From NCBI GenBank assembly GCA_910586375.1, contig CAJUIE010000033.1, forward strand, positions 5,848 through 14,367: DNA of 8,520 nt. The letters run 5' to 3'. Shown here in pieces: positions 1-5,763 of the stretch. Within the stretch, counting starts at the first letter, position 1, and every line of letters starts with the position of its first letter. Origin of the DNA: an uncultured Alistipes sp. Its GTDB lineage: Bacteria; Bacteroidota; Bacteroidia; Bacteroidales; Rikenellaceae. The translations under genes were made by a program, and so were the position numbers. The notes under the pieces are model-generated. The model had not been told where the DNA came from. It was given only the letters and a program-made list of their open reading frames with translations, and did not search any database.

Positions 1-819
1 GCCGCCAGCAGCGTGTCGCAAATCCGCGAATGCGCCGCCACGCTGCTCCGCATTGCCAAGTCGACCTCCACGACAGTCATCCTCATCGGCCACATCACCA
101 AGGACGGCACGATCGCCGGCCCCAAAATTCTGGAACACATCGTCGACGTGGTGCTCCAGTTCGAGGGCGACAGCAACAACACCTACCGCATCCTGCGCAG
201 TATAAAAAACCGATTTGGCCCGACGTTCGAAATCGGTGTCTTCGAAATGCTCGACGACGGACTGCGCGGCGTGGACAACCCCTCGGAAATCCTGTTGACC
301 CACTACGAAGAGCCCCTTTCGGGCATTGCCGTAGGTGCTTCGGCCGACGGTATAAGGCCCTACCTGATCGAGGTGCAGGCCTTAGTAAGCGGCGCCGCCT
401 ACGGCACACCCCAACGCACGGCCACGGGTTTCGACACCCGCCGCATGAACATGTTGCTGGCCGTTTTGGAGAAACGTGTGGGGATGAAGATGTATCAGAA
501 GGATGTCTTTCTGAACTTCGCCGGAGGGTTCAAGGTTGCCGATCCGGGCCTCGACCTCTCGGTGGCGGCCGCGGTCATATCGTCCTACTTCGACCGTCCT
601 GTAGGCGATGGGGTCTGCTGCGCGGGCGAGCTCGGCCTCTCGGGCGAAGTACGCCCGGCCCCCCGCAGCGAGCAGCGCATCAGCGAGGCTGCCCGTCTGG
701 GATTCAAACGCATCATCGTCTCGGGCTACCTGCCCAAAGGCCCCAAACGCCCCCGGGGTATCGAAATCGTGGCGATAAACAGCATCGACCAGCTGCCCCG
801 GGCCCTATTCAGGGAGTAG
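1..819 (+). CDS. radA: DNA repair protein RadA (Sms), 3' part only
   Basis: RadA is a RecA-like ATPase that helps process recombination intermediates and drives branch migration during DNA repair. The window opens inside the gene, in frame from base 1, leaving 272 residues of a protein usually about 450 long; the zinc finger and Walker A are upstream and not seen. Visible are the end of the ATPase core (a hydrophobic strand then GHITKDG at residues about 30-36), the RadA signature KNRFG (bases 205-219), and the Lon-protease-like C-terminal domain, with VFLNFAGGFKV followed by DLSVAAAVISS and GELGLSGEVRP. As in the family, this domain is expected to be structural rather than proteolytic. The gene ends in TAG inside an inverted repeat (808-844). 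Nothing suggests damage; the truncation is the window edge. Confidence 0.95.
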   Translation, partial: AASSVSQIRECAATLLRIAKSTSTTVILIGHITKDGTIAGPKILEHIVDVVLQFEGDSNNTYRILRSIKNRFGPTFEIGVFEMLDDGLRGVDNPSEILLTHYEEPLSGIAVGASADGIRPYLIEVQALVSGAAYGTPQRTATGFDTRRMNMLLAVLEKRVGMKMYQKDVFLNFAGGFKVADPGLDLSVAAAVISSYFDRPVGDGVCCAGELGLSGEVRPAPRSEQRISEAARLGFKRIIVSGYLPKGPKRPRGIEIVAINSIDQLPRALFRE

Positions 820-844
820 GCGCAAAGGGTACCCTTTCCCTGAA
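808..844 (+). terminator. Compound inverted repeat over the radA stop, possible 3'-end structure
   Basis: TTCAGGGA (808-815) pairs with TCCCTGAA (837-844). Inside lies the perfect 14-base palindrome AAAGGGTACCCTTT (824-837), whose last base is shared with the outer arm. The outer stem is 8 bp and overlaps the radA stop codon. No T run follows directly; the nearest is T5 at 861-865, after a second palindrome CGGGCCCG (848-855). It could be a weak terminator, an mRNA-stabilising 3' hairpin or a protein-binding palindrome. The pairing is seen; the role is inferred. Confidence 0.35.
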
Positions 845-849
845 CTCCG

Positions 850-884
850 GGCCCGATCAATTTTTCGGCGGCGGCCGGGGGGGG
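850..884 (+). repeat. G-rich intergenic repeat, copy 1
   Basis: A 35-base stretch between radA and the SDR gene matches 4662-4696 at about 29 of 35 positions without gaps. Shared core: GGCCC, a short A/T stretch, ATTTTTCG, CGGCGGC, then a G run. Here the run is nine Gs (877-885), continuing into a hairpin GGGGGC-CGGA-GCCCCC (881-896). Both copies are intergenic and in the same orientation. It may belong to a dispersed genomic repeat family; with two copies in view, that remains a guess. Confidence 0.5.
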
Positions 885-896
885 GCCGGAGCCCCC
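881..896 (+). other. GC hairpin in the radA downstream gap
   Basis: GGGGGC (881-886), loop CGGA (887-890), GCCCCC (891-896): a 6-bp all-GC stem directly after the G run of repeat copy 1. There is no T tract on either strand, so it is not a standard intrinsic terminator. The rest of the 820-993 gap contains no ORF and no convincing TAnnTTTG promoter that I could find. Confidence 0.4.
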
Positions 897-982
897 ATCC
901 GACAAATCCCGGCACAGACTTACACACAACAGACACAAAAGGATCATTTGCGGAACAGATTTTGCACCTTCCGTCCTAAAAA

Positions 983-988
983 AGGAGG
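983..988 (+). promoter_or_regulatory. Strong Shine-Dalgarno of the SDR gene
   Basis: AGGAGG lies five bases before the ATG at 994 and fixes that start. A perfect Shine-Dalgarno is unusual here: the other starts in the window have none or only A-rich leaders, as is common in Bacteroidetes. Confidence 0.7.
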
Positions 989-993
989 AGAAG

Positions 994-1959
994 ATGCAAA
1001 AGCGAACGGTCGTACTCGGAGGCGTGGGGTTCATCGGCACCCACCTGTGTCTGCACCTGTTGAAAGCAGGTCACGAAGTTTTCTGTGTAGATATACGCGA
1101 TCCGGCAAATTCGCCGCTATTGCGGAGTGTGCTGCAACACCCCCGTTTCCGGTATGTCCACCACAACATCGCCCAAAATTTCGGCGTTCACTGCGACGAA
1201 ATCTACAACTTAGCCGCCCCCTCGATGGTGCGCTACAACAAAGCGCTGCCTGTGGAGACAATGAAGGTCAGTGTGTTGGGCTCGATCAACGCCCTCGACA
1301 CAGCCCGCACGGAACACGCCCGCGTAGTGCTTGCCTCCTCGGCCAGCGTCCTGGACAGCTACCGCGATACAGCCGGAGCCCCGGACAACGACTGCTCAAC
1401 ACCCCGCATCATCGGCGAAAGCAAACGGGCCGCCGAAGCACTCCACCGCGCCTACCGCAGCGAATTCGGCGTCGACACGCGCATCGCCCGCCTCTACAAC
1501 ACCTACGGAAGCGGCGCCGAGGCGATGGACCAGCGCGTCGTGATGAAGATGATCGTGGCAGCACTCCAGAACCGCGACATCCCCATAAACGGCAACGGCG
1601 AGCAGGTACGCACCTTCTGCTGGGTCGAAGATATGGTCGAGGGCCTGGTCCGGCTCATGGAGGCTCCGCAAGTGGACTACACCCGCACGATCACCCTCGG
1701 CGGCTCCGAAGATGTCACGATCCGCGCACTGGCCGAAAAGATCGTAGACCTGACAAGCAGTCGTTCACGCATCGTCCATCTGTCGGCGCGGGCCGACGAT
1801 CCCCGGCAAAGAATCCCCGATATTTCGGCCGCACGCCGCGAATTGGGCTGGGAGCCCCGCACATCCCTCTGCGAAGGGCTGCGCCGCACGATCGCCTACG
1901 CCGAAAAAGAGCTGTCCGACAAGACCTACACCCTCCCGACCTGGGCGGAGATAAACTGA
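994..1959 (+). CDS. UDP-glucuronate decarboxylase-like SDR protein with altered active site
   Basis: This 321-residue protein belongs to the extended short-chain dehydrogenase/epimerase family and most resembles UDP-glucuronate decarboxylase (UXS), which makes UDP-xylose for surface polysaccharides. Seen: an N-terminal Rossmann motif GGVGFIG (9-15) with acidic D33 for NAD ribose binding; the family stretch RLYNTYG (166-172); and a C-terminal substrate part with DDPRQRIPDI (268-277) and LGWEP (284-288). The catalytic lysine is present (K144 in GESKR), but the tyrosine four residues before it is Ile140. The UXS Ser-Thr-Ser-Glu stretch reads SSAS (115-118), so the catalytic Glu is also missing. 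I infer a divergent or lost activity and would not assign UXS by name. Start set by AGGAGG five bases upstream. The thioredoxin gene follows after 24 bases, probably co-transcribed. Confidence 0.85.
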   Translation: MQKRTVVLGGVGFIGTHLCLHLLKAGHEVFCVDIRDPANSPLLRSVLQHPRFRYVHHNIAQNFGVHCDEIYNLAAPSMVRYNKALPVETMKVSVLGSINALDTARTEHARVVLASSASVLDSYRDTAGAPDNDCSTPRIIGESKRAAEALHRAYRSEFGVDTRIARLYNTYGSGAEAMDQRVVMKMIVAALQNRDIPINGNGEQVRTFCWVEDMVEGLVRLMEAPQVDYTRTITLGGSEDVTIRALAEKIVDLTSSRSRIVHLSARADDPRQRIPDISAARRELGWEPRTSLCEGLRRTIAYAEKELSDKTYTLPTWAEIN

Positions 1960-1983
1960 ATCACCCTTTTTACCTTATACAAC

Positions 1984-2310
1984 ATGCAGGATTTTGATAA
2001 AATTATCTGGCGGGACGCATTGACGCTCGTCGACTTCTTCGCCACCTGGTGCGGCCCGTGCCGGATGCTGCACCCCATCATCGAGCGCTTCGAAAAGCAG
2101 ATGAACGGTCGTGCCGACGTCTACCGAATCGACATCGACGACCGCAACATGAACGAAATCGTCCGCCGCTACAACATCATGTCGGTGCCGACACTCATCT
2201 TCTTTCGCCGGGGCGAAATACTCTGGCGTAAAAGCGGCGTAACGGGCTACGACGAGCTCCTCCGCGTACTCAACGAACTGGAACAGCACGAACAGATACC
2301 CCAGCGGTAA
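1984..2310 (+). CDS. Thioredoxin-family protein, single domain
   Basis: A 108-residue thioredoxin, the usual length for a free-standing cytoplasmic member; no signal peptide or membrane segment. The redox motif WCGPC is at residues 22-26 (catalytic C23 and C26), preceded by the strand LVDFFAT. The cis-proline loop SVPT is at 67-70. It probably reduces disulfides in cytoplasmic partners using thioredoxin reductase, but the physiological partner cannot be read here and it could be an accessory thioredoxin rather than the main trxA. It lies 24 bases after the SDR gene on the same strand, with no Shine-Dalgarno and no recognisable promoter between, suggesting co-transcription. Its TAA (2308-2310) directly abuts the stop codon of the convergent AlkD-like gene, leaving no room for a terminator. 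Confidence 0.9.
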   Translation: MQDFDKIIWRDALTLVDFFATWCGPCRMLHPIIERFEKQMNGRADVYRIDIDDRNMNEIVRRYNIMSVPTLIFFRRGEILWRKSGVTGYDELLRVLNELEQHEQIPQR

Positions 2311-2973
2311 TCACACCTCCAACCGCCAGGCGAGTTCCCCCCGAACGAAGTCGACGGCCACAGAATCATCCCCGGAACCGGCAGCGAGCAACACCGCCTG
2401 CCGGTTCTCTTCGTTCTGCGCCCCGATAGCCGCAAGCAACGCCACGGCACCCTGGGCCACAAGTCGCGCGGCCCCGGCGGGCAACCGCCGGTCGGTCGCA
2501 TGACGCTGCACCGCCTCCCAGGCCGGAGTGATCCACGCCACCCGGGGACACACGGCACGCGATGCCGCCATCAAAGCCGCATAAACGAGCAACGGCCCAC
2601 AGGCACCGATCCATTCGGCAAAGAGTTCAGGAAGAATATCCGCCCGTGAAAACAAGGCGAAAGCAGCCTCTCCGGCCACTTCAGAATTGACAATGCCACT
2701 CGCCCAGAAAGGCAAGTCGCTTAAAATCAGAGATTCGGGAGGGGCTATATGAAGTGCCGCAAGACGTAATTCACGGACCTGCTGCAAATAAAGATACTTA
2801 GCGAAGTTGTAATCGGGCTCTTCGGCCCGTGCAAGAACACGCAAAGTGGGCAGGCTTACGCCATAATTCACCCCATAAGGTGCGCCATACCAACGCATTG
2901 CATCGGCCACAGCACCGTTGCGTTCGCGGCGCACAGCCCCGAGCAGCGCCACCATGCGCGAAGTAAAATCCAC
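2311..2973 (-). CDS. AlkD-like DNA alkylation repair (HEAT-repeat) protein
   Basis: A 220-residue, mostly alpha-helical protein resembling the short DNA alkylation repair family of Bacteroidetes. AlkD-type proteins are HEAT-repeat DNA glycosylases that remove bulky alkylated bases without base flipping. Family-like stretches are YGVNYGVSLPTLRVLA (33-48) and VRELRLAALHIAPPE (66-80), followed by helical repeats rich in Ala and Leu. I cannot confirm catalytic residues, so enzymatic activity is inferred only. The first start is GTG at 2971-2973; an ATG at 2953-2955 would shorten it by six residues, and neither has a well-spaced Shine-Dalgarno. It begins five bases after the DUF4831 stop, across a run of seven Gs (minus strand), and is probably co-transcribed with that gene. 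Its TGA abuts the thioredoxin stop codon. Confidence 0.72.
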   Translation of the reverse strand: MDFTSRMVALLGAVRRERNGAVADAMRWYGAPYGVNYGVSLPTLRVLARAEEPDYNFAKYLYLQQVRELRLAALHIAPPESLILSDLPFWASGIVNSEVAGEAAFALFSRADILPELFAEWIGACGPLLVYAALMAASRAVCPRVAWITPAWEAVQRHATDRRLPAGAARLVAQGAVALLAAIGAQNEENRQAVLLAAGSGDDSVAVDFVRGELAWRLEV

Positions 2974-2978
2974 CCCCC

Positions 2979-3875
2979 CTAACGAACTACGGGAACCGCC
3001 ACGCGAATCGTGCGGCCAAACTCAAAGAGCGGGAGCACCGTACGACCATATTCGCGCCCCCCGGCAAGGAGCGTGCAGACCGACGGATCGGCCACGCGAT
3101 AAGTGACGACATTCTTATCCTTAGGCCCCGCCTCGACAGTCGATTCGGTAACACCCGAAGGCTTGATCTGCAAAACGACCATATCGCCCGAAAGATCGTC
3201 CTCCGGGAGCAGGCCGTCATCCGAGCTGAAACGGCAAATGATATACTGGTACCGGTCGGCCTGGGGATAAACCGTATAACGGCGGGTTTCGGTCGAAACA
3301 ACACGCTTGCCGAGAAAGAGTTCAAGATAGCTTTGTTCCAGGCGTGCGATTTCGTCCAAAGCCGCCTGCAGCCCCTGCCCAAAAACATGTTCACCCGCCT
3401 CGCCCGTGATAAGCTCCAGACGATGACGGCGCAACGAAAAGATGGTCTCGGCGGCATTACGCGCGGCATCTTCCAAAGCCGGAACAGCCATCGAAACCTT
3501 GTCGGGCTGAATGTGGGCAAATCCCTCGTCGGTCGTAACATGGCTGACAACGCTATGCTCCGGAGCAGCCGGCGAGGAGTGGTCGGCATACGTCGCACCG
3601 TCGGAAAGAGCGATAGAGGCATCGCGCACACTCCAGAAAACCTTGTCAGTCAGAGGGGCCCGCACCCCGAGAAACTTCTGTGCATAACGGGCATAAGGCC
3701 CGGCTACAATCGCCTCCCGCTGAACGGTGAGGTCGACATCGAGGATCGACCGCGGATCGGAGACAACGAGGCCAGACGGACCCGCAGCGACCCCCTGCAA
3801 GGCGAAATAAGGATTCTGAGCCAATGCGCCGAACGAGCCAAGAAGCAGAACGAGCGCCAGAAGTTGCTGTTTCAT
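2979..3875 (-). CDS. Secreted DUF4831-family protein
   Basis: A 298-residue protein with a clear N-terminal signal peptide: MKQQ, a hydrophobic core LLALVLLLGSFGALA, then AQ|NPYF as a likely signal peptidase I site near residue 20. There is no Cys at the cleavage point, so it should be periplasmic or surface-associated rather than a lipoprotein. The mature part resembles the Bacteroidetes DUF4831 family: a strand with DVDLTVQRE, then AGPYARYAQKFLG (about 59-71), a middle helix AAETIFSLRRHRLELITGEAGE (starting near 140; both blocks are family-like), and a beta-rich C-terminus. The family has no established function that I know of. The gene has its own promoter (3902-3932) overlapping the end of trmN6, and the AlkD-like gene follows after five bases. 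Confidence 0.8.
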   Translation of the reverse strand: MKQQLLALVLLLGSFGALAQNPYFALQGVAAGPSGLVVSDPRSILDVDLTVQREAIVAGPYARYAQKFLGVRAPLTDKVFWSVRDASIALSDGATYADHSSPAAPEHSVVSHVTTDEGFAHIQPDKVSMAVPALEDAARNAAETIFSLRRHRLELITGEAGEHVFGQGLQAALDEIARLEQSYLELFLGKRVVSTETRRYTVYPQADRYQYIICRFSSDDGLLPEDDLSGDMVVLQIKPSGVTESTVEAGPKDKNVVTYRVADPSVCTLLAGGREYGRTVLPLFEFGRTIRVAVPVVR

Positions 3876-3901
3876 GATCGGTTGATTTATTTCTTCCGAT
3901 A

Positions 3902-3932
3902 CAAATGTAATTTTTTTTGGCGAAGGATCAAA
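3902..3932 (-). promoter_or_regulatory. Bacteroidetes-type promoter for the DUF4831 gene
   Basis: On the minus strand TACATTTG (3909-3902) matches the -7 consensus TAnnTTTG exactly. A TTTG (3932-3929) sits 19 bases upstream as the -33 box, within the usual 19-21 base spacing. Transcription would start near 3895, giving a leader of about 20 bases before the ATG at 3875. The -33 box overlaps the trmN6 stop codon (read as TTT TGA). Confidence 0.75.
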
Positions 3933-4632
3933 ATTTCAGGTAGAAATCGCGTGTCAGAGCCTGATATTCGGACGTATACGTATCGTGTTCACCCGTGCCG
4001 ACAACCAGGCTGTCGACAAGGGGCACAACGGGATCCGAAGCAACACAGAACTCCATCAGCACCCGCTTGACGGGGCGCCGGGGCGTGGTCCGCACATCGG
4101 TACGCCGCACAAGCTGCAAAACGGGCCGGCAAAGGTCGATGAACCGCCCGGCCTCATCGGCAGGAAGCACGACAGCAAACCTCCCCGCCGGACGCAGCAG
4201 CCGCACAACAGCATCGCGCAGCTCGGCGAAAGGAAGCGACACGGCATGACGCGCGTGGGTCCGTCCCACGTCGGGACAAAGAAGCGAACCGACGAAAAAT
4301 GGCGGGTTGGAGACCACCAGGTCAAACCCTTCGGCAGGCCGAAAATCCTGCACCCGGCACTGCCCGAAATCGATACGCCCACCCCAGGGCGACGAGGCAG
4401 CGTTAGCCCGCGCCTCGGTGAGGTCTTCGATGTCGATGCCCGTAATCCATGCCCCGGGCGCCCGCTGCGCCATCATCAGAGCGATAAGGCCCGTGCCGGT
4501 GCCAATATCCAAGATCCGCCGGTCGGAGGGCCGCACCGAGGCCCAGGCACCGACGAGCACCCCGTCAGTGCCGACCTTCATCGGCGTAAGCTCCTGCCGG
4601 ATAACGAACTGTTTGAAACGAAAAACGGACAT
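3928..4632 (-). CDS. trmN6: tRNA1(Val) (adenine-37-N6)-methyltransferase
   Basis: This 234-residue class I SAM-dependent methyltransferase matches TrmN6 (YfiC), which methylates N6 of A37 next to the anticodon of tRNA-Val. The family N-terminus is present: FRFKQF (4-9) and MKVGTDGVLVGAW (18-30). The SAM-binding motif I is DIGTGTG (42-48), an acidic residue ends the second strand (GIDIED, 65-70), and the N6-adenine motif IV is NPPF (109-112). An in-frame ATG 12 codons upstream exists (4668), but the family begins at MSVFRFKQF, so I take the ATG at 4632. There is no Shine-Dalgarno and no clear promoter. Upstream lies the gene-free repeat region; downstream its stop codon is part of the DUF4831 promoter. 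Confidence 0.9.
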   Translation of the reverse strand: MSVFRFKQFVIRQELTPMKVGTDGVLVGAWASVRPSDRRILDIGTGTGLIALMMAQRAPGAWITGIDIEDLTEARANAASSPWGGRIDFGQCRVQDFRPAEGFDLVVSNPPFFVGSLLCPDVGRTHARHAVSLPFAELRDAVVRLLRPAGRFAVVLPADEAGRFIDLCRPVLQLVRRTDVRTTPRRPVKRVLMEFCVASDPVVPLVDSLVVGTGEHDTYTSEYQALTRDFYLKF

Positions 4633-4661
4633 CGTTGTATATAGCGTTCTGGCTTTGCGAA

Positions 4662-4696
4662 GGCCCAATTGATTTTTCGTCGGCGGCTAGGGGGGG
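4662..4696 (+). repeat. G-rich intergenic repeat, copy 2
   Basis: Matches 850-884 at about 29 of 35 positions in the same orientation. It has ATTTTTCG (4672-4679), CGGCGGC (4681-4687) and a run of seven Gs (4690-4696). Copy 1 follows a plus-strand gene end, whereas this copy lies upstream of the minus-strand trmN6, so a shared role tied to gene 3' ends is not supported. Confidence 0.5.
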
Positions 4697-4704
4697 CAGG
4701 TTTT

Positions 4705-4721
4705 CGGCTCTTAAAGAGCCG
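4705..4721 (+). other. Short hairpin upstream of trmN6
   Basis: CGGCTC (4705-4710), loop TTAAA, GAGCCG (4716-4721): a perfect 6-bp stem. T4 precedes it at 4701-4704, so on the minus strand it is followed by AAAA, not T; it is not a normal terminator on either strand. Confidence 0.4.
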
Positions 4722-4724
4722 CCG

Positions 4725-4754
4725 GGCCGCAGCCTCTGCCCCGCGGAGGCCCGC
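4725..4754 (+). repeat. 30-base GC repeat, unit A
   Basis: Starts GGCCGCAGCC (4725-4734) and ends GCGGAGGCCCGC (4743-4754). Both blocks recur exactly in unit B at 4852-4881, 127 bases further on, separated there by 8 other bases. Confidence 0.55.
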
Positions 4755-4851
4755 AACTTGGGCGTTGCGTTCCGTCCGCAGGCTGCGACCCGTTTAGATT
4801 CTTTGGCAAAGCCTCAGAAGGACATTCTTTTTTTCTGCCTTCAGGCAGGGG

Positions 4852-4881
4852 GGCCGCAGCCATCCCCGGGCGGAGGCCCGC
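4852..4881 (+). repeat. 30-base GC repeat, unit B
   Basis: GGCCGCAGCC (4852-4861) and GCGGAGGCCCGC (4870-4881) repeat unit A (4725-4754) with a different 8-base centre. The 3' block forms part of the hairpins in 4866-4895. Confidence 0.55.
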
Positions 4882-4900
4882 CCGGCTGAGCCGGGTTTTT
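4866..4900 (+). terminator. Terminator-like hairpin with competing upstream stem
   Basis: CCCGGC (4881-4886), loop TGA, GCCGGG (4890-4895), then TTTTT (4896-4900): the form of an intrinsic terminator for plus-strand transcription. An alternative 8-bp stem CCGGGCGG (4866-4873), loop AGGC, CCGCCCGG (4878-4885) uses the same bases 4881-4885, so the two cannot form together. No plus-strand gene precedes it; both neighbouring genes are on the minus strand. It might end a small RNA, limit antisense transcription into the DUF2400 gene, or be part of a repeat. Confidence 0.5.
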
Positions 4901-4995
4901 CGATAACAGGCCGCAGAGCCCTTAACCCGGTTCTTGCTTTTTCGTCCCCGGACATTTGCACCGTCCGCCGTCTGCTGCTCGTTGTTGTATCTCGC

Positions 4996-5763
4996 CTACA
5001 CCACCGCATCGATTCCGGCGCCGAACAAGGCGAAGTCAAACCGCACAGGATCGTCGGCATCGGCCTCGCGGAGCGCCGCGGTGATCTCCTCGACGGCCCG
5101 CCAGTCGTTCTGACGCCGGGAGAGAAGCCCCAGGGCCCGCCCCACTTCGCCCGTATGAACGTCGAGCGGTAAATAAAGCGCCGAAGCAGGAATCCGCCGC
5201 CACAGTCCGAAATCAACGCCCCGATCGTCGCGGCGCACCATCCACCGCAAGTACATACACAACCGTTTGCAGGCTGCACCTCGTTCAATCGATGAAAGGT
5301 GTTTCTCGCACCGCGGCGCGTGGTCGCACACAAAAAATTCGCGCCGGAAATCGGCCAGGGTCTGCGGCAGGCTCCCGGTAGCTTCAAACCGGCTCTCAAA
5401 AAAGGCCCCTATGCCCCCAAACCGCGTCTCCAGCGACCGCAAAGCCAGCACAAAATCACGGACATCACCGCCATTAAACGTACGATGGGCATAAGAGGAA
5501 AGCCCCTCCAGCTCCCGCAACGAAGCATGACGCACGAAGTCGGCGGGGGCATCATCCATGAGGCGCATCAACCGGTGGCCGTTGCGGACGATCGACTTGC
5601 GGTTGCCCCAGGCGATGGTAGCGGCAAAAAATCCTGAGACCTCGCGATCGGCCCGGTCGCTGAACCGATGCGGCACCGATATGGGATCGTCGTCGATGAA
5701 CCCAGGATGGTTATAACGATCGGAAAGGCGCTCGAGGAGGTCTCGTAACTCGCTGTTCATCAT
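4996..5763 (-). CDS. DUF2400 / TIGR02757 family protein
   Basis: A 255-residue conserved protein matching the DUF2400 (TIGR02757) family along its whole length, about the normal family size. Recognisable blocks: FIDDDPISVPHRF (22-34), GFFAATIAWGNRKSIV (44-59), HRTFNGGDVRDF (93-104), then CKRLCMYLRWMVRRD near 165-179, GVDFGLW, and LPLDVHTGEVGRALGLLSRRQ (two adjoining blocks, about 199-219), ending DPVRFDFALFGAG. No signal peptide or membrane segment, so cytoplasmic. The function is not established to my knowledge, and I assign none. The first ATG (5761-5763) overlaps the lolD-like stop as ATGA; a second ATG follows immediately. It is the last gene of the five-gene operon, and translation is probably coupled to the ABC ATPase. 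Downstream lies the gene-free repeat region, with no T-tailed hairpin on this strand. Confidence 0.87.
   Translation of the reverse strand: MMNSELRDLLERLSDRYNHPGFIDDDPISVPHRFSDRADREVSGFFAATIAWGNRKSIVRNGHRLMRLMDDAPADFVRHASLRELEGLSSYAHRTFNGGDVRDFVLALRSLETRFGGIGAFFESRFEATGSLPQTLADFRREFFVCDHAPRCEKHLSSIERGAACKRLCMYLRWMVRRDDRGVDFGLWRRIPASALYLPLDVHTGEVGRALGLLSRRQNDWRAVEEITAALREADADDPVRFDFALFGAGIDAVV

Larger units (their letters stand above)
4633..4995. other. Gene-free G-rich region with repeats and hairpins
   Basis: These 363 bases hold no ORF I believe in. They contain: a second copy of the G-rich repeat (4662-4696); a hairpin CGGCTC-TTAAA-GAGCCG (4705-4721); two copies of a 30-base GC repeat (4725-4754 and 4852-4881); a hairpin CTGCC-TTCA-GGCAG (4835-4848) preceded by a run of seven Ts; and overlapping GC stems ending in T5 (4866-4900). 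The plus-strand frame 4635-4889 is open, but its product is low-complexity Pro/Gly/Arg sequence, as expected from GC-rich non-coding DNA. The region could be a compound dispersed repeat, or encode a plus-strand structured RNA ending at 4900; no promoter for one was found. Confidence 0.5.

Noticed and set aside
30..1997. A 655-codon open frame on the plus strand spanning radA, the gap and the SDR gene
   Set aside because: It is out of frame with two recognisable proteins, rich in Arg, Pro and His, and has no family features; long shadow frames are expected in GC-rich DNA.
3333..4070. 245-codon plus-strand frame
   Set aside because: Antisense to the DUF4831 gene and the end of trmN6, both of which have clear family features; no recognisable protein.
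4650..4657. TGGCTTTG as a plus-strand -7 promoter box for a small RNA
   Set aside because: One mismatch to TAnnTTTG at a key base and no TTTG at 19-21 bases upstream.
4835..4848. Hairpin CTGCC-TTCA-GGCAG as a terminator
   Set aside because: The T7 run lies before it on the plus strand, so on neither strand is the stem followed by T.
4635..4889. 84-codon plus-strand frame in the trmN6-DUF2400 gap
   Set aside because: Product is low complexity, its first 34 bases are antisense to the trmN6 5' end, and it is built from the G-rich repeats; no domain is recognisable.
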